Source: Bacteroidaceae bacterium
Lineage (GTDB): Bacteria > Bacteroidota > Bacteroidia > Bacteroidales > Bacteroidaceae
DNA length: 64,000 nucleotides
Direction of reading: 5' to 3'
Assembly: GCA_017936265.1 (NCBI GenBank)
Contig: JAGBFX010000060.1
Coordinates: 62,001-126,000 of the forward strand
How positions within the stretch are numbered: the first letter of the stretch is position 1; each line of letters starts with the position of its first letter. Positions 8,859 to 17,561 of the stretch are shown here, one piece after another. A model generated the notes under the pieces. It was not told the DNA's origin and did not search any database. It saw nothing but the letters and a program-made list of their open reading frames with translations. A program made the position numbers and the translations under genes.

Positions 8859-9384
8859 CAACACAATCCATTTTCACATCATGCGGTTCAACAGGAAGTT
8901 CTCCGACAATCTGCTCATTATAACATACACCTATCTTCAGCCCCCGGAACTCCTTCTGTGAAAGATATCTGTCATAGAACCCCTTGCCACGCCCCATGCG
9001 TGCGCCGCTTTCCGTGAAAGCGACACCGGGAACAACAACCGCGTCAATCTCGTGAGGCTGCACAGCCTCCCCACCCTGTGGCTCCATTATACCAAACGCG
9101 CCCATTGCCATATAGCGCGGGTCATAGGGATAGAAATTCATCATATCCCCCTCGACCTTCGGCAGTAGAACAAGCATTCTGGCCGATAAATCCTCAACCA
9201 ATGGCCATAGAAGCGGTTCATCACCGAGAGGCGAGTAAATGGCCACCACTCTTGCACCCGACACCGCCAGATGGCACTTTACCGCATCGGCAATAAGAAC
9301 CGAACGGGACTCCTTTTCCGAGCCTTGCAACCTGGCGAGTCTTGCGCGTATCTCTTTACGAAGAGCCGACTTATCCTTAACCAT
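8848..9384 (-). CDS. 5-formyltetrahydrofolate cyclo-ligase
   Basis: The 178-residue enzyme converts 5-formyl-THF to 5,10-methenyl-THF with ATP, returning stored folate to the one-carbon pool. The signature RMGRGKGFYDRYL is clear, with the N-terminal KSALRKEIRARLARL and YSPLGDEPLLWPL segments typical of the family. It connects functionally with formate-THF ligase (fhs) elsewhere in the window. The start overlaps the meaB stop by 8 bases, so meaB and this gene form an operon. Its final codons lie inside the inverted-repeat terminator. Confidence 0.92.
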   Translation of the reverse strand: MVKDKSALRKEIRARLARLQGSEKESRSVLIADAVKCHLAVSGARVVAIYSPLGDEPLLWPLVEDLSARMLVLLPKVEGDMMNFYPYDPRYMAMGAFGIMEPQGGEAVQPHEIDAVVVPGVAFTESGARMGRGKGFYDRYLSQKEFRGLKIGVCYNEQIVGELPVEPHDVKMDCVVHK

Positions 9385-10483
9385 ATTTCTTTATACTATC
9401 ATAATATTCAAGCAATTTTGCAGCTGCAGCAAATGAAGTGACCTTACCCGAGAGTAGCAGTTGCTCATAGTGAGAGAGCATCGCAGGCACCCCGTCGGCA
9501 TTCCTGAAACGCATGCGCAGCTGCTCATCAATAGTCTCATACATCCAATATTTCGACTGACCATGACGGCGTTCATCAAACAAACCGCTCTCCTTGACCT
9601 TGTCGATATAATCGAAAATCATATCCCATACCTCCTTGATACCAAGGTCGTAAAATCCGGAATAGGTAAGCACCTGGGGACGTATGCCGCTTGCAGGCAT
9701 AGGAAACAGATGAAGCGCATTGTGCAGATGCACCGCCGAACGTCGTGCCTCATCCACATTGTCTCCGTCGGCCTTGTTTATTACCACACCGTCGGCCATC
9801 TCCATTATTCCGCGCTTGATACCCTGCAGTTCATCGCCCGCGCCTGTTATCTGTATAAGCAGAAAGAAATCCACCATTGAATAGACAGCAGTCTCGCTCT
9901 GCCCAACACCGACAGTCTCAACGAAGACCTTGTCATAGCCGGCAGCCTCGCACAGAACAATTGTCTCACGCGTCTTGCGCGCCACACCACCGAGAGAACC
10001 GGCCGAGGCACTGGGACGTATGAAGGCATCGGGATGAAGCGACAACCGTTCCATTCTTGTCTTGTCGCCAAGAATACTGCCTTTGCTGCGCTCGCTGCTC
10101 GGGTCAACGGCAAGCACCGCCAGTTTGCCGCCACAACGTTCGAGCACATGCATTCCGAAGGCATCTATCGAGGTGCTCTTGCCGGCACCGGGCACACCGG
10201 TGATACCTATACGCACCGAGTTACCCGAATAGGGAAGACAACGTTCTATGACCTCTTGAGCAATAGCCTGATGCTCGGGCAAAACACTCTCAACAAGGGT
10301 CACAGCCCGACTAAGCACCGTGACGTCACCGCGCAGAATGCCCTCGACATAGTCATTGACCGACAATGATGCGGCACGTTTGCGGCGCATTCTGGAGAGA
10401 TAAGGATTTACAGAACCGACCGATTCTACCCCTTCATTCACTTTGAGCCCTTTATAGAGCTTGTCATTCTCGGGATGTTCCAT
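9377..10483 (-). CDS. meaB: Methylmalonyl-CoA mutase-associated GTPase MeaB
   Basis: The 368-residue G3E-family P-loop GTPase protects and reactivates adenosylcobalamin-dependent methylmalonyl-CoA mutase and controls loading of its cofactor. The Walker A motif GVPGAGKST is at residues 96-104. DPSSERSKGSILGDKTRM, FVETVGVGQSE (Walker B region) and a GTP-specific NKADGDN follow. The mutase subunits are not in this window; it is paired instead with 5-formyl-THF cyclo-ligase. The organism probably uses the succinate-propionate route, which fits gut Bacteroidales, but that is inference. Confidence 0.92.
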   Translation of the reverse strand: MEHPENDKLYKGLKVNEGVESVGSVNPYLSRMRRKRAASLSVNDYVEGILRGDVTVLSRAVTLVESVLPEHQAIAQEVIERCLPYSGNSVRIGITGVPGAGKSTSIDAFGMHVLERCGGKLAVLAVDPSSERSKGSILGDKTRMERLSLHPDAFIRPSASAGSLGGVARKTRETIVLCEAAGYDKVFVETVGVGQSETAVYSMVDFFLLIQITGAGDELQGIKRGIMEMADGVVINKADGDNVDEARRSAVHLHNALHLFPMPASGIRPQVLTYSGFYDLGIKEVWDMIFDYIDKVKESGLFDERRHGQSKYWMYETIDEQLRMRFRNADGVPAMLSHYEQLLLSGKVTSFAAAAKLLEYYDSIKKYG

Positions 10484-10537
10484 ATGAGATGAAAATAACG
10501 ATGCAACGAAAATACGAATTTACCTTATCAAAAACAA

Positions 10538-10565
10538 CAGGACCGCCAGAAAACTGGCGGTCCTG
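10538..10565 (-). terminator. Terminator of the DUF3332 gene
   Basis: A perfect 12-bp stem (CAGGACCGCCAG) with an AAAA loop lies 24 bases past the stop. On the minus strand TTGTTTTTG follows. Confidence 0.8.
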
Positions 10566-10589
10566 CATACTAGAATCAATATTTTCTGT

Positions 10590-11126
10590 TTATTTCAATG
10601 CAAAGTTGTTGTTCATGAGCATGTAAGCCATGTTGATGCCCTGAGCGTCAAGGTTGACATCAACAACATCCTCGCCAACGAAAATCTGTGCAGTGTTGTC
10701 ACCGTTAAGCTTTACGAGGTTTGTCATCTGGTTATTGTACTCAGCGCTCCATATCTGCTGCTCCTTATCGAACACGAAGTTCATGGCTGTCTCGCCATTG
10801 GATACGGTATAACCGTTCTCAGTTGCTACAATCTGAACGTCCTCGCCTGCGCTGTTCTTTACAATCTTTGTATCGCCCGGCTCGGCAACGAGGTTGTCAC
10901 CGGTCCAGAATTCTATTGAGTTAAGAACCACAGCGTCGATGAAAATAGAAATCTCATATACAGGAACTATATGAAGAGCAATGAACACCAACTCGTTAAC
11001 GAACTTGTTGCCGATACCATTGTTCCAATCCAATACCTTGTTTGTCAGGCCGAAAGAACCGATACATGAAGAGAGGAAGATTGTTGCAGAGAGCAACAAC
11101 GCTGTAAGTTTGAAATTCTTTTTCAT
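10590..11126 (-). CDS. DUF3332 family lipoprotein
   Basis: The 178-residue protein has a lipoprotein signal ending LSSC. It then has the DUF3332 pattern: GSFGLTNKVLDWN, IGNKFVNELVF, and a hydrophobic stretch around IALHIVPVYEISIF, followed by VVLNSIEFWTGDN. The C-terminal half is beta-rich. The family is common in Bacteroidota and some Gammaproteobacteria, and I know no firm function. The start at 11126 (MKKNFKLTA) gives a proper signal peptide. The longer frame to 11303 would run through the promoter and the pepD terminator. It is a single-gene transcription unit with its own promoter and terminator. There is no acidic run after the cysteine, so a periplasm-facing anchor is more likely. Confidence 0.85.
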   Translation of the reverse strand: MKKNFKLTALLLSATIFLSSCIGSFGLTNKVLDWNNGIGNKFVNELVFIALHIVPVYEISIFIDAVVLNSIEFWTGDNLVAEPGDTKIVKNSAGEDVQIVATENGYTVSNGETAMNFVFDKEQQIWSAEYNNQMTNLVKLNGDNTAQIFVGEDVVDVNLDAQGINMAYMLMNNNFALK

Positions 11127-11192
11127 AATAATTGATTTTAGGTTAATAAATACCATTTGTATGCGGCAAATCGTTTGCTCTACATACAGACG

Positions 11193-11200
11193 CAAATTTA
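11193..11200 (-). promoter_or_regulatory. Bacteroides-type -7 box for the DUF3332 gene
   Basis: TAAATTTG on the minus strand matches TAnnTTTG, 67 bases before the ATG at 11126. Confidence 0.4.
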
Positions 11201-11286
11201 TCATTTTTTCATTAAAAACAAGACATTTTTCTCTTTTTTTCGCAAAAATAGTAATTTTATTAGACAGGATTATCCACCAAAAGGGA

Positions 11287-11319
11287 AAGAGCGCGTCCGG
11301 CAATGTCGGACACGCTCTT
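11287..11319 (-). terminator. Terminator downstream of pepD
   Basis: The 13-bp arms (11287-11299 and 11307-11319) pair with one G-T wobble, and a pyrimidine-rich tract follows on the minus strand. It is 53 bases past the pepD stop and separates it from the DUF3332 promoter. Confidence 0.7.
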
Positions 11320-11371
11320 CATGAAATCATATAACAGGAAGGATAAAACCTCAAATACTCCTTATTATATA

Positions 11372-12829
11372 TTAGAGGACACCATTCACTACAAGAGACT
11401 TGACGAGAGAGTAGAATTTCTCTACTGTAGGAATCTCTACACGCTCTGTAGGAGAGTGAGGCGACATCAATGTAGGACCGAATGACACCATATCCATACC
11501 GGGATAGTTGGTAGAGATGATACCGCACTCAAGACCTGCATGTATTACGCGCACATCAGGCTCCTTGCCGAACATATCGTTGTATGCACTCTTGAGCGCA
11601 GCCAACAGAGGAGAGTTGACATTAGGCTGCCATCCGCTGTAACCACCGCTGAGTTCGACCTTCATACCGGCCATTGCGAAGCAGCTTGACAACTGCAAGG
11701 CAAGAAACTCCTTCATTGTGTCACAAGAGCTACGCGCAAGAATGTTTATCTCGGCCTTACCCTCGGCTATTCGCACAATAGAGAGGTTGCTTGATGTCTC
11801 GACTGTATCGGGGATTGTAGGGATGAAACGCAATACACCGTCATGACATGCAAGGATCGCATCAAGAAGATTATCCTGAATCTCCTCGGGCACAACTGTC
11901 TCAGGCATCTCACACTCTGTGACAGAAAGAGTGATACCCTCCTCGATTGTAGCATACTCGCTGTTGTAGAGAGCCTCATATTTTGCAGCTATGGCCTTGA
12001 GTTCCTCAACGCCCTCGGCAGGAAGTGTGAGTACCACCTCGCAGCTTGCAGGAATGGCATTGCGCATGTTGCCGCCGTTCCAGCTTGCAAGAACCACACC
12101 GCACTCATCCATTGCCTCGCGCATGAAACGTGCCATCAGCTTGTTGGCATTACCGCGGCCGGCATTGATTTCAAGACCCGAGTGACCGCCACGCAGACCC
12201 TTGAGCATAACCTTCACTGCAACATCCTCATCATCGCTGCCCTCTTCCATGAACTCCATGGTAGCCGTGATGTCAAGACCACCTGCACAACCGATGTAAA
12301 GCACACCCTCTTCCTCAGAGTCAAGGTTCAGCAGAATGTTACCCTCAAGCTCACCGCCTTTGAGGCCGAAAGCACCATACATTCCTGTCTCCTCATCCGC
12401 TGTTATAAGAGCTTCAAGAGGACCATGCTGCAGAGAAGCGTCCTCCATGATTGCCATGATTGCAGCTACACCCAGACCATTGTCTGCACCCAGCGTTGTA
12501 TCATCGGCATAAAGCCAGTCACCCTTCACGACTGTAGTGATAGGGTCATTTACAAAATCATGCTTGCTCTCTGGAGTCTTCTGGGGCACCATGTCCATAT
12601 GTGCCTGAAGGATAATGCCCTTGCGGCCCTCAAGACCGGGAGTAGCAGGCTTACGCATAATGATGTTGCCAGCCTCATCCTGCCATGTATCCACATTGAT
12701 GCTCTTTCCGAAATCGAGCAAGAACTTCTGTACTTTCTCAAGGTGTCCCGACGGACGTGGAACCTGTGTCAAAGCCTCAAAGTGCTTCCACACTTCGCGA
12801 GGCTGAAGATCTTTAATTGTCAAAGCCAT
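11372..12829 (-). CDS. pepD: Aminoacyl-histidine dipeptidase (M20 family, PepD)
   Basis: The 485-residue cytosolic dizinc peptidase hydrolyses Xaa-His and other dipeptides. Metal and catalytic motifs are visible: LQAHMDMVP, DDTTLGADNGLGVA, TADEETGMYGAFG with the Glu pair, and NLDSEEEG. HSPTERVEIP near the C terminus carries the last metal ligand. The lid/dimerisation insertion typical of PepD is present in the middle. I prefer the ATG at 12829 (MALTIKDLQ); an ATG two codons earlier overlaps the flippase stop. It is probably co-transcribed with that upstream gene and is followed by a terminator. Confidence 0.93.
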   Translation of the reverse strand: MALTIKDLQPREVWKHFEALTQVPRPSGHLEKVQKFLLDFGKSINVDTWQDEAGNIIMRKPATPGLEGRKGIILQAHMDMVPQKTPESKHDFVNDPITTVVKGDWLYADDTTLGADNGLGVAAIMAIMEDASLQHGPLEALITADEETGMYGAFGLKGGELEGNILLNLDSEEEGVLYIGCAGGLDITATMEFMEEGSDDEDVAVKVMLKGLRGGHSGLEINAGRGNANKLMARFMREAMDECGVVLASWNGGNMRNAIPASCEVVLTLPAEGVEELKAIAAKYEALYNSEYATIEEGITLSVTECEMPETVVPEEIQDNLLDAILACHDGVLRFIPTIPDTVETSSNLSIVRIAEGKAEINILARSSCDTMKEFLALQLSSCFAMAGMKVELSGGYSGWQPNVNSPLLAALKSAYNDMFGKEPDVRVIHAGLECGIISTNYPGMDMVSFGPTLMSPHSPTERVEIPTVEKFYSLVKSLVVNGVL

Positions 12830-12831
12830 AA

Positions 12832-13839
12832 TCAAATTCTTTTTTTATTATCAATAGATTTCTTTAAATATTGTCTTACATGCAACATTATCAATGCATA
12901 GACGCCAAGCACAGCGACAAGCAGTGTCTGTGTGCTATGGACTATCAACGCAAAAACCGACGCGTTGGTTGTGCTGACACCATAAAGCACCATTATGCTT
13001 ATGACAGCGAAATGCCATGGACCTGCACCGTTCGGGGTCGGCACAACCACCGCGATGCTTCCTGCGACAAAAAGCATAAGACCCGCAAAGAGTGAGAGTT
13101 CGCTGCTGAACGGGAAACAGAAGAAACAGAGGTAGAACTGCATGAAATAGCAGAACCATATGCCTAACGTTTCAAATATGAAGAGCCACACATGCCTGGT
13201 CTTCTTAAGGAAAGTGAGCCCTTCAGAAAAGTTGAGTATAAAAACCTTTATCCTTTTCCATAGGGCCATCTTGCGCAACAGGAAGTACAGCAACACTACT
13301 ATCGCCACCGCACAGAGCAGCACGACAGCCCAACCGCCGGCCGAAGCGAAGAACGAATTTCCCCCGGCACCGAAACCTGCATCGGAGAGGAAACGTGTAA
13401 AGACAGGCCACTGCAGACACACCGCAATGACAGTCAGCATCGCAACCATCAAGGTATCTATGGCACGTTCGGCAACAACAGTGCCCAATGATTGCGCAAA
13501 CGGCACCCTCTCATACTGTTCAAGGACTACACAACGTGATACCTCGCCTACACGAGGTATGACTAGATTCGCCGCATAAGCTATGAAAATCGAATATACG
13601 CTCACTCTCGAGGAGGGATTGTACCCCAATGGTTCAATGGCCAGTTTCCAACGCCAGCCTCTAAGGACATGGCTCATTACACCGAAAAAAGTAGACCATG
13701 CGAACCAGTACAAGTCCATCTCCCTCAACGGCCCCCAAAGCTGAGAAAAGTTGAAATCGGAATAAATCATATAAAGAATCAGCGCTCCCAACACCATGGG
13801 CAGAAGAATCTTTACACTCTTATTAAAAATCTTTTTCAC
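12832..13839 (-). CDS. Flippase-like / lysylphosphatidylglycerol synthase TM-region family membrane protein
   Basis: The 335-residue polytopic inner-membrane protein belongs to the UPF0104/AglD-MprF transmembrane family. About eight hydrophobic segments are visible, with family patterns VLRGWRWKLAI, YAANLVIPRVGEVSRCVVLEQYE, VVAERAIDTL and the late VPTPNGAGPWHFA. Members are thought to move or bind lipids or lipid-linked intermediates; the aminoacyl-transferase half of MprF is absent. The start appears to be GTG at 13839 and lies behind a good promoter on the minus strand. It is adjacent to pepD, with no obvious functional link. Confidence 0.8.
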   Translation of the reverse strand: MKKIFNKSVKILLPMVLGALILYMIYSDFNFSQLWGPLREMDLYWFAWSTFFGVMSHVLRGWRWKLAIEPLGYNPSSRVSVYSIFIAYAANLVIPRVGEVSRCVVLEQYERVPFAQSLGTVVAERAIDTLMVAMLTVIAVCLQWPVFTRFLSDAGFGAGGNSFFASAGGWAVVLLCAVAIVVLLYFLLRKMALWKRIKVFILNFSEGLTFLKKTRHVWLFIFETLGIWFCYFMQFYLCFFCFPFSSELSLFAGLMLFVAGSIAVVVPTPNGAGPWHFAVISIMVLYGVSTTNASVFALIVHSTQTLLVAVLGVYALIMLHVRQYLKKSIDNKKRI

Positions 13840-13869
13840 GACTTAGGACTATTTTTTAATTGTTTTATT

Positions 13870-13877
13870 TACCTTTG
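13870..13877 (+). promoter_or_regulatory. Bacteroides-type -7 box directed toward rsmA
   Basis: TACCTTTG matches TAnnTTTG. The predicted transcript would carry a leader of about 165 bases containing a 9-codon frame (13888-13917) and an imperfect hairpin (13988-14030) before rsmA. Confidence 0.45.
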
Positions 13878-13887
13878 CAACACTACA

Positions 13888-13917
13888 ATGGGAGCGAGAG
13901 GCTGTTCTCCATGGTAA
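13888..13917 (+). other. Possible 9-codon upstream reading frame in the rsmA-mgtE leader
   Basis: It reads ATG to TAA, encoding MGARGCSPW, and starts about 11 bases after the -7 box, so it would sit at the very 5' end of the mRNA. No ribosome-binding site is visible and chance occurrence is quite possible. Confidence 0.25.
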
Positions 13918-13932
13918 TCTTCGCGATTTATT

Positions 13933-13940
13933 GCAAAGAT
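13933..13940 (-). promoter_or_regulatory. Bacteroides-type -7 box for the flippase-pepD unit
   Basis: TATCTTTG on the minus strand is a full match to TAnnTTTG, about 94 bases before the GTG start at 13839. It faces away from the rsmA-directed box, and the two predicted transcripts would overlap at their 5' ends. Confidence 0.45.
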
Positions 13941-13987
13941 AACAATATATTGGACATCAGCCCTCATTTTTAGAATTATTTAATTAA

Positions 13988-14030
13988 GAAACCATTTCTA
14001 TTTTAAAATTAATTAAATAGGAACAGTTTC
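13988..14030 (+). repeat. Imperfect inverted repeat in the rsmA leader
   Basis: Arms 13988-14003 (GAAACCATTTCTATTT) and 14015-14030 pair at 14 of 16 positions, counting one wobble, around an AT-rich loop. It lies 22 bases before the rsmA ATG. There is no U-tract after it, so it is more like a leader structure or dyad than a terminator. Confidence 0.4.
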
Positions 14031-14051
14031 CAAATATCAGGTATAGCGGAC

Positions 14052-14840
14052 ATGAAAGCAGTTACAGCAAAGAAAAGATTGGGGCAGCACTTTCTGATTG
14101 ACCTGTCAATAGCAAAAGATATAGCAGACACCGTTGACACATGTCCAGGCATGCCGATTCTTGAAGTAGGACCGGGCATGGGGGTCCTGACCCAGTTCCT
14201 CATAGAGAAGAAGCGCCCGCTCAAGGTCGTCGAAATTGACGAGGAGTCGGTAAGCTACCTCTGCAAGAACCTTCCACAGCTGCAGGAGGAGAACATAATC
14301 CCCGATGATTTCCTTAAAATGCGTCTCGACCGTCTGTTTGACGGCGGACAGTTCATGCTCATCGGCAACTACCCCTACAATATTTCAAGCCAGATATTCT
14401 TCAAGATGCTCGACTACAAGGAGTATATTCCTTATTGTAGCGGAATGATACAGAAAGAGGTCGGAGAGCGTCTTGCAGCAAAACCAGGAACCAAAGCATA
14501 CGGCATACTGAGTATCCTCATCCAGTTGTGGTACGATGTAGAGTACCTGTTCACCGTTGATGAGAATGTTTTCTCGCCACCGCCGAAAGTAAAGAGCGCC
14601 GTAGTGCTGATGAAGCGCAACACCCGGACATCGCTCGAGTGCGATGAGGCGCTGTTCAAGAAGATTGTAAAAGGAACATTCAACCAACGCCGCAAGAAAT
14701 TGAGGAATTCCATACAGCAGATTGTTGGGAAGGATTCTCCGCTCCTTGGCGACCCGATACTCGAAATGCGCCCCGAGCAACTCTCTCTGGAAGAGTTTAT
14801 TGAATTGACAAGAAAGGTTGAACTCGCATCAGCGAAATAG
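14052..14840 (+). CDS. rsmA: 16S rRNA (adenine1518-N6/adenine1519-N6)-dimethyltransferase
   Basis: The 262-residue SAM-dependent enzyme (KsgA) dimethylates two adjacent adenines in the 3' hairpin of 16S rRNA during 30S maturation. KKRLGQHFLID is the family start, ILEVGPGMGVLTQ binds SAM, and NYPYNIS is the catalytic N-x-P-Y motif in the Bacteroidota form. The basic C-terminal domain has KGTFNQRRKKLRN. The mgtE start lies 11 bases after the stop, so the two are probably one transcript. Confidence 0.96.
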   Translation: MKAVTAKKRLGQHFLIDLSIAKDIADTVDTCPGMPILEVGPGMGVLTQFLIEKKRPLKVVEIDEESVSYLCKNLPQLQEENIIPDDFLKMRLDRLFDGGQFMLIGNYPYNISSQIFFKMLDYKEYIPYCSGMIQKEVGERLAAKPGTKAYGILSILIQLWYDVEYLFTVDENVFSPPPKVKSAVVLMKRNTRTSLECDEALFKKIVKGTFNQRRKKLRNSIQQIVGKDSPLLGDPILEMRPEQLSLEEFIELTRKVELASAK

Positions 14841-14851
14841 AACAGTTCAAA

Positions 14852-16204
14852 ATGACAAAGGAATTCATTACCTACATAAAAGAGCTCATTGAGCAGAAAG
14901 ACTCGGTGCTGTTGCAGGAGAAGATTTCCAAGATGCACCCCGCCGACATTGCTGAGCTCTGCCTTGAACTCGACATAGAGGAGGCCCGTTTCCTCTACCG
15001 CCAGCTCGACAACGAGAAGGCAGCCGATGCCCTTACCGAGATGGACGAGGACATCCGTAACGACCTGCTCGAGGAGCTCCCCTCCGAGGCAATCGCCAAG
15101 CGGTTCGTCAACTACATGGACACCGATGATGCCGTTGAAATCATCCGTGACATGGATGAGGAAAAGCAGGAAGAGGTCCTGCAGCACATCAAGGACATTG
15201 AGCAGGCCGGAGACATCGTCGACCTTCTGCAGTATGACGAGGACACAGCCGGTGGCCTCATGAGTACCGAAATGGTTGTCGTGAACGAGAACTGGAGTAT
15301 GCCCGAGTGTCTAAAGGAGATGCGCCAGCAGGCCGAGGACCTCGATGATATCTACTACGTATATGTCGTTGATGACAACGAGAGGCTATGCGGTCTTTTC
15401 CCGCTGACAAAGATGATTACCAGCCCCTCGGTTTCCAAGGTTAAGCATGTGATGAACACCAAGGTCGTAAGCGTGGATGTAGACACTCCCATTGATGAAG
15501 TCACAATGCTCATCGAGAAGTACAACCTTGTCGCCATCCCCGTCGTGGACAAGATCAACCGCCTTGTCGGTCAGATTACCGTCGATGACATCATGGATGA
15601 GGTACGCGAACAGACAGAGCACGACCAGCAGTTGACAGCCGGTCTTACCCAGGATGTCGAGACAAGCGACAACGTGTTCGTACAGACCAAAGCACGTCTT
15701 CCTTGGCTCATCATCGGCATGCTCGGAGGTATCGGTTCATCCATACTGCTCGACTGTTTTACAAGTACCTTAGGTTCGCACCCCGAAATGGCACTGTTCA
15801 TTCCGTTGTTGGCCGGAATGGGCGGTAACGTAGGTACACAGTCATCGGCCATAGCAGTGCAGGGTCTCGCCAACAACTCACTGAACTCGCAGCACATCTT
15901 CAGGCATATCATGAAGGAGATGGTCGTTGCCATCATCAACGCCACTATCCTGTCGCTGATGGTCTATGTCTACAACTTTGTCATATACGGTGCATTCGAC
16001 ATTGTGACATTGGCCGTTCCGTTGAGTCTCTTTGTCGTCGTGCTCTTCGCGTCATCGTTCGGCACCATGATACCGATGGTACTTGAACGTATTGACATAA
16101 ATCCGGCTGTGGCCACAGGACCGTTCATACAGATTATCAACGACATCAGCGGAATGACATTCTACATGATTATCTCAATGGCACTGAGCCAGATAATGAC
16201 ATAG
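14852..16204 (+). CDS. mgtE: Magnesium transporter MgtE
   Basis: The 450-residue homodimeric Mg2+ channel has a superhelical N domain (about residues 1-130, rich in Glu/Asp: LLEELPSEAIAKRF, MDTDDAVEIIRDMDEE). Two CBS domains follow (~135-255, with GGLMSTEM and VAIPVVDKINRLVGQITVDD). The C-terminal five-helix pore domain starts near residue 285 (PWLIIGMLGGIGSS), with GMGGNVGTQSSAI as the pore signature. Acidic cytosolic domains sense intracellular Mg2+ and close the pore. It follows rsmA closely. Codon use and length look ordinary. Confidence 0.95.
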   Translation: MTKEFITYIKELIEQKDSVLLQEKISKMHPADIAELCLELDIEEARFLYRQLDNEKAADALTEMDEDIRNDLLEELPSEAIAKRFVNYMDTDDAVEIIRDMDEEKQEEVLQHIKDIEQAGDIVDLLQYDEDTAGGLMSTEMVVVNENWSMPECLKEMRQQAEDLDDIYYVYVVDDNERLCGLFPLTKMITSPSVSKVKHVMNTKVVSVDVDTPIDEVTMLIEKYNLVAIPVVDKINRLVGQITVDDIMDEVREQTEHDQQLTAGLTQDVETSDNVFVQTKARLPWLIIGMLGGIGSSILLDCFTSTLGSHPEMALFIPLLAGMGGNVGTQSSAIAVQGLANNSLNSQHIFRHIMKEMVVAIINATILSLMVYVYNFVIYGAFDIVTLAVPLSLFVVVLFASSFGTMIPMVLERIDINPAVATGPFIQIINDISGMTFYMIISMALSQIMT

Positions 16205-16223
16205 AGCCCAAACCACTTTGACT

Positions 16224-17420
16224 ATGAAAAAAACACTTTTAGCAACACTATTACTCCTATCAAGCCTATCATATGCCCAGACAGACAAGTTCACCGAGTG
16301 GCTAAAGGCCCCTGAAGGAGAGCTCTGCAAGCAGAAATTCGCAAAGAAAAAACTTGACAAAGAAGACGCAAAGGAGGCATCATTCATCATTGACTCACTT
16401 TGGCTTCAGGAGAGCGCAAAGGAACTCCGTAAGCAATGGGACAAGCTCACGATATCAAATGACTCGCTATCCCTTCCCTGCGCATGCCGCACATTCGGCA
16501 TGTATCCGAGGGAAGGCCGCAGCCTCTACATATCACTGCATGGCGGCGGTGAATGTCCTAAAGAAGTAAACGATGAGCAATGGATGAACCAGATTTATCT
16601 GTATCAGATACCCGAAGGCATCTATGTAGCACCGCGTGCGCCATGGAACACGTGGAATCTGTGGCACCGCAAAGGACTCGATGAGTTGTTCGAACAGTTG
16701 ATAAGGGCATGCGTGGTATTTGAAGGCGTAAACCCCAACAAGGTATACCTCATGGGCTACTCGGCCGGAGGTGACGGCGTGTGGCGTATGGCTCCTCGTA
16801 TGGCCGACAAGTGGGCTGCAGCAGCAATGATGGCAGGACACCCAGGCAATGCATCACAGGAGAATCTTCTGAACCTTCCTTTTACAATATGGATGGGAGA
16901 GAACGATGCCGCATATGACAGGAACCGTCTGGCTAAAGAAAAGGGCGAACTGCTTGACTCGCTTGCAGCAGCCAACCCAGGCAAATACATACATAGCACA
17001 AACATCATCGAAGGCAAAGGCCATTGGATGGACAACGCCGATGCAGATGCTATCGGTTGGATGTCACAATACCGCAGAAACCCATACCCCAAAAGAGTCG
17101 TATGGAGACAGGAAGAGGTGTTGCGCGAACATTTATATTGGCTCTCGGCACCGGCCGATGAACTTGAGCATGGAAAAAGAGTCGAGGCTAGTATCGAAGG
17201 AAATACAATCAACATAAGCAGTTGCGACTATTCAAAGCTGACAATATACCTCAACGACAACATGGTCGACCTTGACAAAAAGGTAAAAATCTATTACAAG
17301 GGCAAGAAAATCAAGACATTCAAGCCCAAACGTACCATTGCCAATCTCTACAAGACGCTTTGGCTACGTGGCGACCGCAGTTATGCATTCCCATGCATTG
17401 TCGAGGTAAGACTGGACTGA
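16224..17420 (+). CDS. Secreted alpha/beta hydrolase, esterase/PHB-depolymerase-like
   Basis: The 398-residue protein has a signal peptide (MKKTLLATLLLLSSLSYAQ) and an alpha/beta hydrolase fold. A likely oxyanion-hole loop is ISLHGGGE. The nucleophile elbow is MGYSAGGDGVWR, the acid is probably in MGENDAAYDRNR, and the histidine is in GKGHWMD. A C-terminal beta-rich segment (from ~325: EGNTINISSCDYSKLTIYLN) may be an accessory domain. Such proteins act as esterases or peptidases in the periplasm or outside; the substrate is unknown. The ATG at 16224 is preferred over an upstream TTG two codons earlier. It lies 19 bases after mgtE and may be the end of that transcript. Confidence 0.8.
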   Translation: MKKTLLATLLLLSSLSYAQTDKFTEWLKAPEGELCKQKFAKKKLDKEDAKEASFIIDSLWLQESAKELRKQWDKLTISNDSLSLPCACRTFGMYPREGRSLYISLHGGGECPKEVNDEQWMNQIYLYQIPEGIYVAPRAPWNTWNLWHRKGLDELFEQLIRACVVFEGVNPNKVYLMGYSAGGDGVWRMAPRMADKWAAAAMMAGHPGNASQENLLNLPFTIWMGENDAAYDRNRLAKEKGELLDSLAAANPGKYIHSTNIIEGKGHWMDNADADAIGWMSQYRRNPYPKRVVWRQEEVLREHLYWLSAPADELEHGKRVEASIEGNTINISSCDYSKLTIYLNDNMVDLDKKVKIYYKGKKIKTFKPKRTIANLYKTLWLRGDRSYAFPCIVEVRLD

Positions 17421-17561
17421 CCTATTTGATGTATAAAAGTCCCCAATCATTTTCATTTGTTTCTTTTTTTTCATTTTTATTAAGTTTTTGTATCGGTTTT
17501 TACCCTAAATTCCTTACATTAGCACGATAAATAGAACAGAAATGTATCAACAGCAATAGCT

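Noticed and set aside
11843..12901. 352-codon open frame antisense to pepD
   Set aside because: Rich in Cys and His with no domain, it runs opposite to a gene with complete M20 motifs. Long antisense frames arise from codon bias.
14432..15187. 251-codon frame antisense to rsmA and mgtE
   Set aside because: It crosses two well-supported genes and has no domain.
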